From assembly GCF_000430765.1 (NCBI RefSeq), contig NZ_KE387238.1:163828-227827 (forward strand): DNA of 64,000 nt. Direction: 5' to 3'. The notes beneath the pieces were generated by a model that saw nothing but the letters and a program-made list of their open reading frames with translations, ran no database searches and was not told the DNA's origin. The translations under genes and the position numbers were made by a program. This DNA is from Peribacillus kribbensis DSM 17871. Lineage in GTDB: Bacteria; Bacillota; Bacilli; Bacillales; DSM-1321. Below are positions 61,535 to 64,000 of this stretch, piece after piece. Position 1 is the first letter of the stretch. Every line of letters begins with the position of its first letter.

Positions 61535-63011
61535 ATTGTAATTCCTCCTCTGATTTAATCTCTCTGCGGGTCATTTCCTTTTTAATTTTTCCATCATGCA
61601 TAATGATGACCCGATCACTCAAAGCAAGCAGTTCTGGAAGTTCGGAAGAGACCACAAGGATCGCCTTGCCGTTTTCGGCCATGGCTCTAATAATCTCCAC
61701 AATTTCCGTCTTTGCACCAATATCAACCCCAATCGTTGGTTCATCCAACATCAAGACAGTAGGGTCGTTCGCCAGCCATTTAGCGAGCACGATTTTTTGC
61801 TGATTACCGCCTGATAACAACCCGGCCTTTTTAAAAATATTATCCGTTTTAATATTTAACTTCCTTACAAATTCCTTACTAATTTCATTGGATTTCTTAC
61901 TATCAATAAAAGCTCCTTTTTTTACCTTCGAAAGAATTGGAAGAGTCATATTATCCTTGACACTGTGTTCAAGGACCAATCCTTGCATCCGGCGGTCCTC
62001 CGGAATTAGAGCAAGTCCTGCTTCTATGGCATTCTTAGGATTCTTTATGGAATGTTTTTGACCATTGATGTAGATGTCTCCACTCTTAATTGGGTCAATC
62101 CCGAAGAGATTTCGAAGTAATTCCGTTCGACCGCTTCCCATTAACCCGGCGATTCCAACGATTTCACCCGGCTGAATTTTTAGATTAATATCCTGTACAT
62201 GTTCGGCACTTAAGTTTCTTACTTCAAATATGGGCGGAACGTCCAATGCGTAGGTACGTTCTTTCCATTCAAAAGCTTGGTCAAATTGCATACCGACTAT
62301 ATGTGAAATAACAGTATCAAGATCGGTTTCGCTGCATTTTTCTGTTGTGACATATCGGCCATCACGCATAATCGTGATTCGATCACAAATTTCAAATATT
62401 TCATCCATCCGGTGAGAAATATAGATGATGGAGTAACCTTTTGCTTTCAATTTGTTAATAAAACTAAAGAGCACCTCAGTTTCATTTTTTGTTAAGGACG
62501 AGGTTGGCTCATCCATAATCAGAATCTTTGCTTCTTGGGACAGCGCTTTGGCAATTTCCGTCATCTGCCAATAGCCAACACCCAAATTATGAACTAGATC
62601 ATTTGGTCTAATATCTACGCCTAATTCTTCTAGCAATTTTTCTGTTTTCTTCTCACAATCCTTATCATCGAGCAGCCCTATTGATGTTTTCTTCTCACGA
62701 GTAAGATAGATGTTTTGGGCGACGGTAAGGGTAGGAATTAAACTAAACTCTTGGAAAATCATCGATATATTATTCTTTTGAGCTTCATCATAGCTTTTAA
62801 TGGTCACCGGTTGTCCTTCAATTAAAATCTCGCCGCTGTCTGCAGTATATACGCCTGTGAGGATTTTCATTAACGTCGATTTCCCAGCACCGTTTCCCCC
62901 CATCAAGGCGTGAACTTCACCTTTTTTGACGGAAAAATGGACATCGTTTAGAACTGTAATCCCATTAAAAGCTTTATTAATACCTCTCATTTCGAGAATC
63001 GGTTGTTCCAT
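61515..63011 (-). CDS. ABC sugar transporter ATPase, double domain (RbsA-like)
   Basis: A 498-residue protein with two ABC domains. Domain 1: Walker A GGNGAGKSTLM, Walker B ILIMDEPTSSL, switch ISHRMDEI. Domain 2: GIAGLMGSGRTELLR (degenerate Walker A), LSGGNQQKIVLAKW, VLMLDEPTIGVDIGAKTEI. This is the RbsA/MglA/XylG layout and length. Degeneracy in the second Walker A is normal for the family. ATG after AGAGGTG. Follows binding protein 3 with a hairpin between them. Energises sugar import. Confidence 0.93.
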   Translation of the reverse strand: MEQPILEMRGINKAFNGITVLNDVHFSVKKGEVHALMGGNGAGKSTLMKILTGVYTADSGEILIEGQPVTIKSYDEAQKNNISMIFQEFSLIPTLTVAQNIYLTREKKTSIGLLDDKDCEKKTEKLLEELGVDIRPNDLVHNLGVGYWQMTEIAKALSQEAKILIMDEPTSSLTKNETEVLFSFINKLKAKGYSIIYISHRMDEIFEICDRITIMRDGRYVTTEKCSETDLDTVISHIVGMQFDQAFEWKERTYALDVPPIFEVRNLSAEHVQDINLKIQPGEIVGIAGLMGSGRTELLRNLFGIDPIKSGDIYINGQKHSIKNPKNAIEAGLALIPEDRRMQGLVLEHSVKDNMTLPILSKVKKGAFIDSKKSNEISKEFVRKLNIKTDNIFKKAGLLSGGNQQKIVLAKWLANDPTVLMLDEPTIGVDIGAKTEIVEIIRAMAENGKAILVVSSELPELLALSDRVIIMHDGKIKKEMTRREIKSEEELQYAIQGF

Positions 63012-63034
63012 CCAAGTTCACCTCTTTTTATGTT

Positions 63035-63061
63035 AGAGGCGGCTTTTCAAAATCCGCCTCT
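63035..63061 (-). other. Intercistronic hairpin between binding protein and ATPase
   Basis: AGAGGCGG pairs perfectly with CCGCCTCT around an 11-nt loop, with no T-run on the minus-strand exit. It probably protects the upstream binding-protein mRNA, giving more binding protein than ATPase. Confidence 0.65.
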
Positions 63062-63076
63062 ATTCTTTTTTTAGAA

Positions 63077-64000
63077 TTATTTCATCGCTTTTTTTACTGT
63101 GTCAGGAGCCTCTGTTCCATAGATCAACTTCCATTCATCTAATACATTCTCTTTCGTAACTTTGATTGATGGTGAAGCAACATACGCTGGTGCTTTTTTT
63201 CCTAATAGAGCATAGCCGGCAAGGATCGCTTGTGCTACACCCTGGTCATATGGCAGCTGTGCTCCAAGACCTTTAACAAGTCCATCTTGTGCAATAGAGA
63301 TTGCTACGTTTGTACCTAAGTCAACTGTTGTAACAACTAGGTCATCCCTGCCAGCCGTTCTTGCTGCAGCCATAACACCTTCAGCCGGTACATCCCATGG
63401 TGCGAAGATACCATCAATATCATGGTGTCTTGTCAGCATGGCAGCTGCTACTTCTTCTGCCTGATTTGGACCAGTAATCCCACTTTTTGCGGCAATCTCA
63501 ATATTTGGATATTTTTCTTTAATTCTTTTTTCAAAAGCATCCGAACGGTTTTTGGTTACAAAGAAGTTTACATCGTGATACAAAATGCCGACTTTACCCT
63601 TTCCGCCAAGTTTTTCAGCCATAATGTCTGCTGCGGTTGCTCCGTTGCCCATGTTGTCACCTGAGACAATACTGATGTAATCTTTACCTGCCACTAAACC
63701 TTGTGCAGCACCATCCATGAATACTAACTTTACGCCTTGGGCGACAGCCTTTTTATAAGCTGGTGCGGTAGATACGGCATCCACTGGAACAGAAATCATG
63801 ATGTCCGGCTTCTTCGCTAAAACGGTTTCAATATCATTTACTTGCTTTTCCGCTTTGAACTGTGCATCTGTTACAGCTACAATCTTGATGCCCATCTTCT
63901 TAAATGTATCCTTCATCGCACCTACTGCGGCATTCATATAGTCAGTACCAGAGTAGTGCATAACAATCGCCGCTTTATAATTACCTTCCTTAACCTTCTT
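63077..64000 (-). CDS. Sugar-binding protein of the ABC importer, copy 3 (5' end outside the window)
   Basis: The frame stays open to base 64000; translation enters with KKVKEGNYKAAIVMHYSGTDY, the same place as residue 75-90 of copies 1 and 2, so the first ~75 codons, with signal peptide and lipobox, lie beyond the edge. The visible ~307 residues have SVPVDAVSTAPAYKKAVAQG, VFMDGAAQGLVAGKDYI and APWDVPAEGVMAAARTAGRDD. It is the cognate binding protein of the RbsA/RbsC pair directly downstream. An internal ATG at 63961 is not a real start. Confidence 0.9.
   Translation of the reverse strand, partial: KKVKEGNYKAAIVMHYSGTDYMNAAVGAMKDTFKKMGIKIVAVTDAQFKAEKQVNDIETVLAKKPDIMISVPVDAVSTAPAYKKAVAQGVKLVFMDGAAQGLVAGKDYISIVSGDNMGNGATAADIMAEKLGGKGKVGILYHDVNFFVTKNRSDAFEKRIKEKYPNIEIAAKSGITGPNQAEEVAAAMLTRHHDIDGIFAPWDVPAEGVMAAARTAGRDDLVVTTVDLGTNVAISIAQDGLVKGLGAQLPYDQGVAQAILAGYALLGKKAPAYVASPSIKVTKENVLDEWKLIYGTEAPDTVKKAMK

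Noticed and set aside
1-64000. CRISPR arrays, tRNA or rRNA genes
   Set aside because: I looked for regular spaced repeats and for tRNA/rRNA signatures and saw none.
41486-64000. Reading the island as a standard myo-inositol (iol) operon
   Set aside because: Gfo/Idh and TIM-barrel proteins occur in iol operons, but iolB, iolC, iolD, iolA and iolJ-type genes are absent, and a glucokinase is present.

Overview
The window looks like a chromosome segment of a low-GC, endospore-forming Bacillaceae bacterium. Evidence: RocR/RocA/RocD/RocG proteins very close in sequence to the Bacillus ones, a GerPF-like spore germination gene, a Spo0E-family gene, a YkvR (DUF3219) homologue, AGGAGG-type ribosome sites, Bacillus-type promoters and many U-tailed terminators. 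Almost all genes after 9 kb, and most before it, read on the minus strand.

Layout. (1) 1-1 kb: the 3' part of a tyrosine recombinase abuts a 3' remnant of queF, which looks like the end of an integrated element. (2) 1-2.3 kb: a small hypothetical gene and a secreted two-LysM protein. (3) 2.8-10.7 kb: arginine/ornithine catabolism (permease, rocG, rocD, rocA, divergent rocR) with two sigma-54 promoters of exact -24/-12 spacing. (4) 11.4-16.2 kb: a thiamine-pyrimidine salvage operon ylmB-tenA-thiZ-thiX-thiY behind a TPP riboswitch with a clear terminator. (5) 16.2-27.4 kb: a patchwork of small sporulation, stress and hypothetical genes, Bacillus-type interspersed repeats (one nested in another) and several broken genes (amt remnant, a membrane protein with an in-frame stop, a histidine phosphatase with frameshifts). 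(6) 27.6-41.3 kb: an M20 dipeptidase, then a long same-strand run: aldehyde dehydrogenase, two iron-type alcohol dehydrogenases, MFS carrier, succinate-semialdehyde-type dehydrogenase, L-2-hydroxyglutarate oxidase, AEC carrier and a GlcD-type FAD oxidase. It lies opposite a GntR/FCD regulator and behind a cre-like site and a long AT-rich inverted repeat. (7) 41.5-64 kb: a sugar catabolic island that runs off the right edge.

The island is the most interesting part. It has a ROK glucokinase, three Gfo/Idh/MocA dehydrogenases (two nearly duplicate), five xylose-isomerase-like TIM-barrel proteins, two zinc dehydrogenases, an SDR, an ABM-domain protein, an MFS carrier, one ABC permease/ATPase pair with three sugar-binding lipoproteins, and a LacI regulator. 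A 14-bp palindrome, TGTAATCGATTACA or a one-to-two-base variant, occurs eight times, only in the island's intergenic regions, and once upstream of the LacI gene. The first dehydrogenase resembles levoglucosan dehydrogenase as I remember that family. I infer a route in which a glycoside or anhydrosugar is oxidised to a 3-keto sugar, eliminated and hydrated by TIM-barrel enzymes, reduced to glucose and phosphorylated. The number of paralogues suggests a wider substrate range than a single sugar.

Functions come from reading the sequences and remembered families; no search was run.
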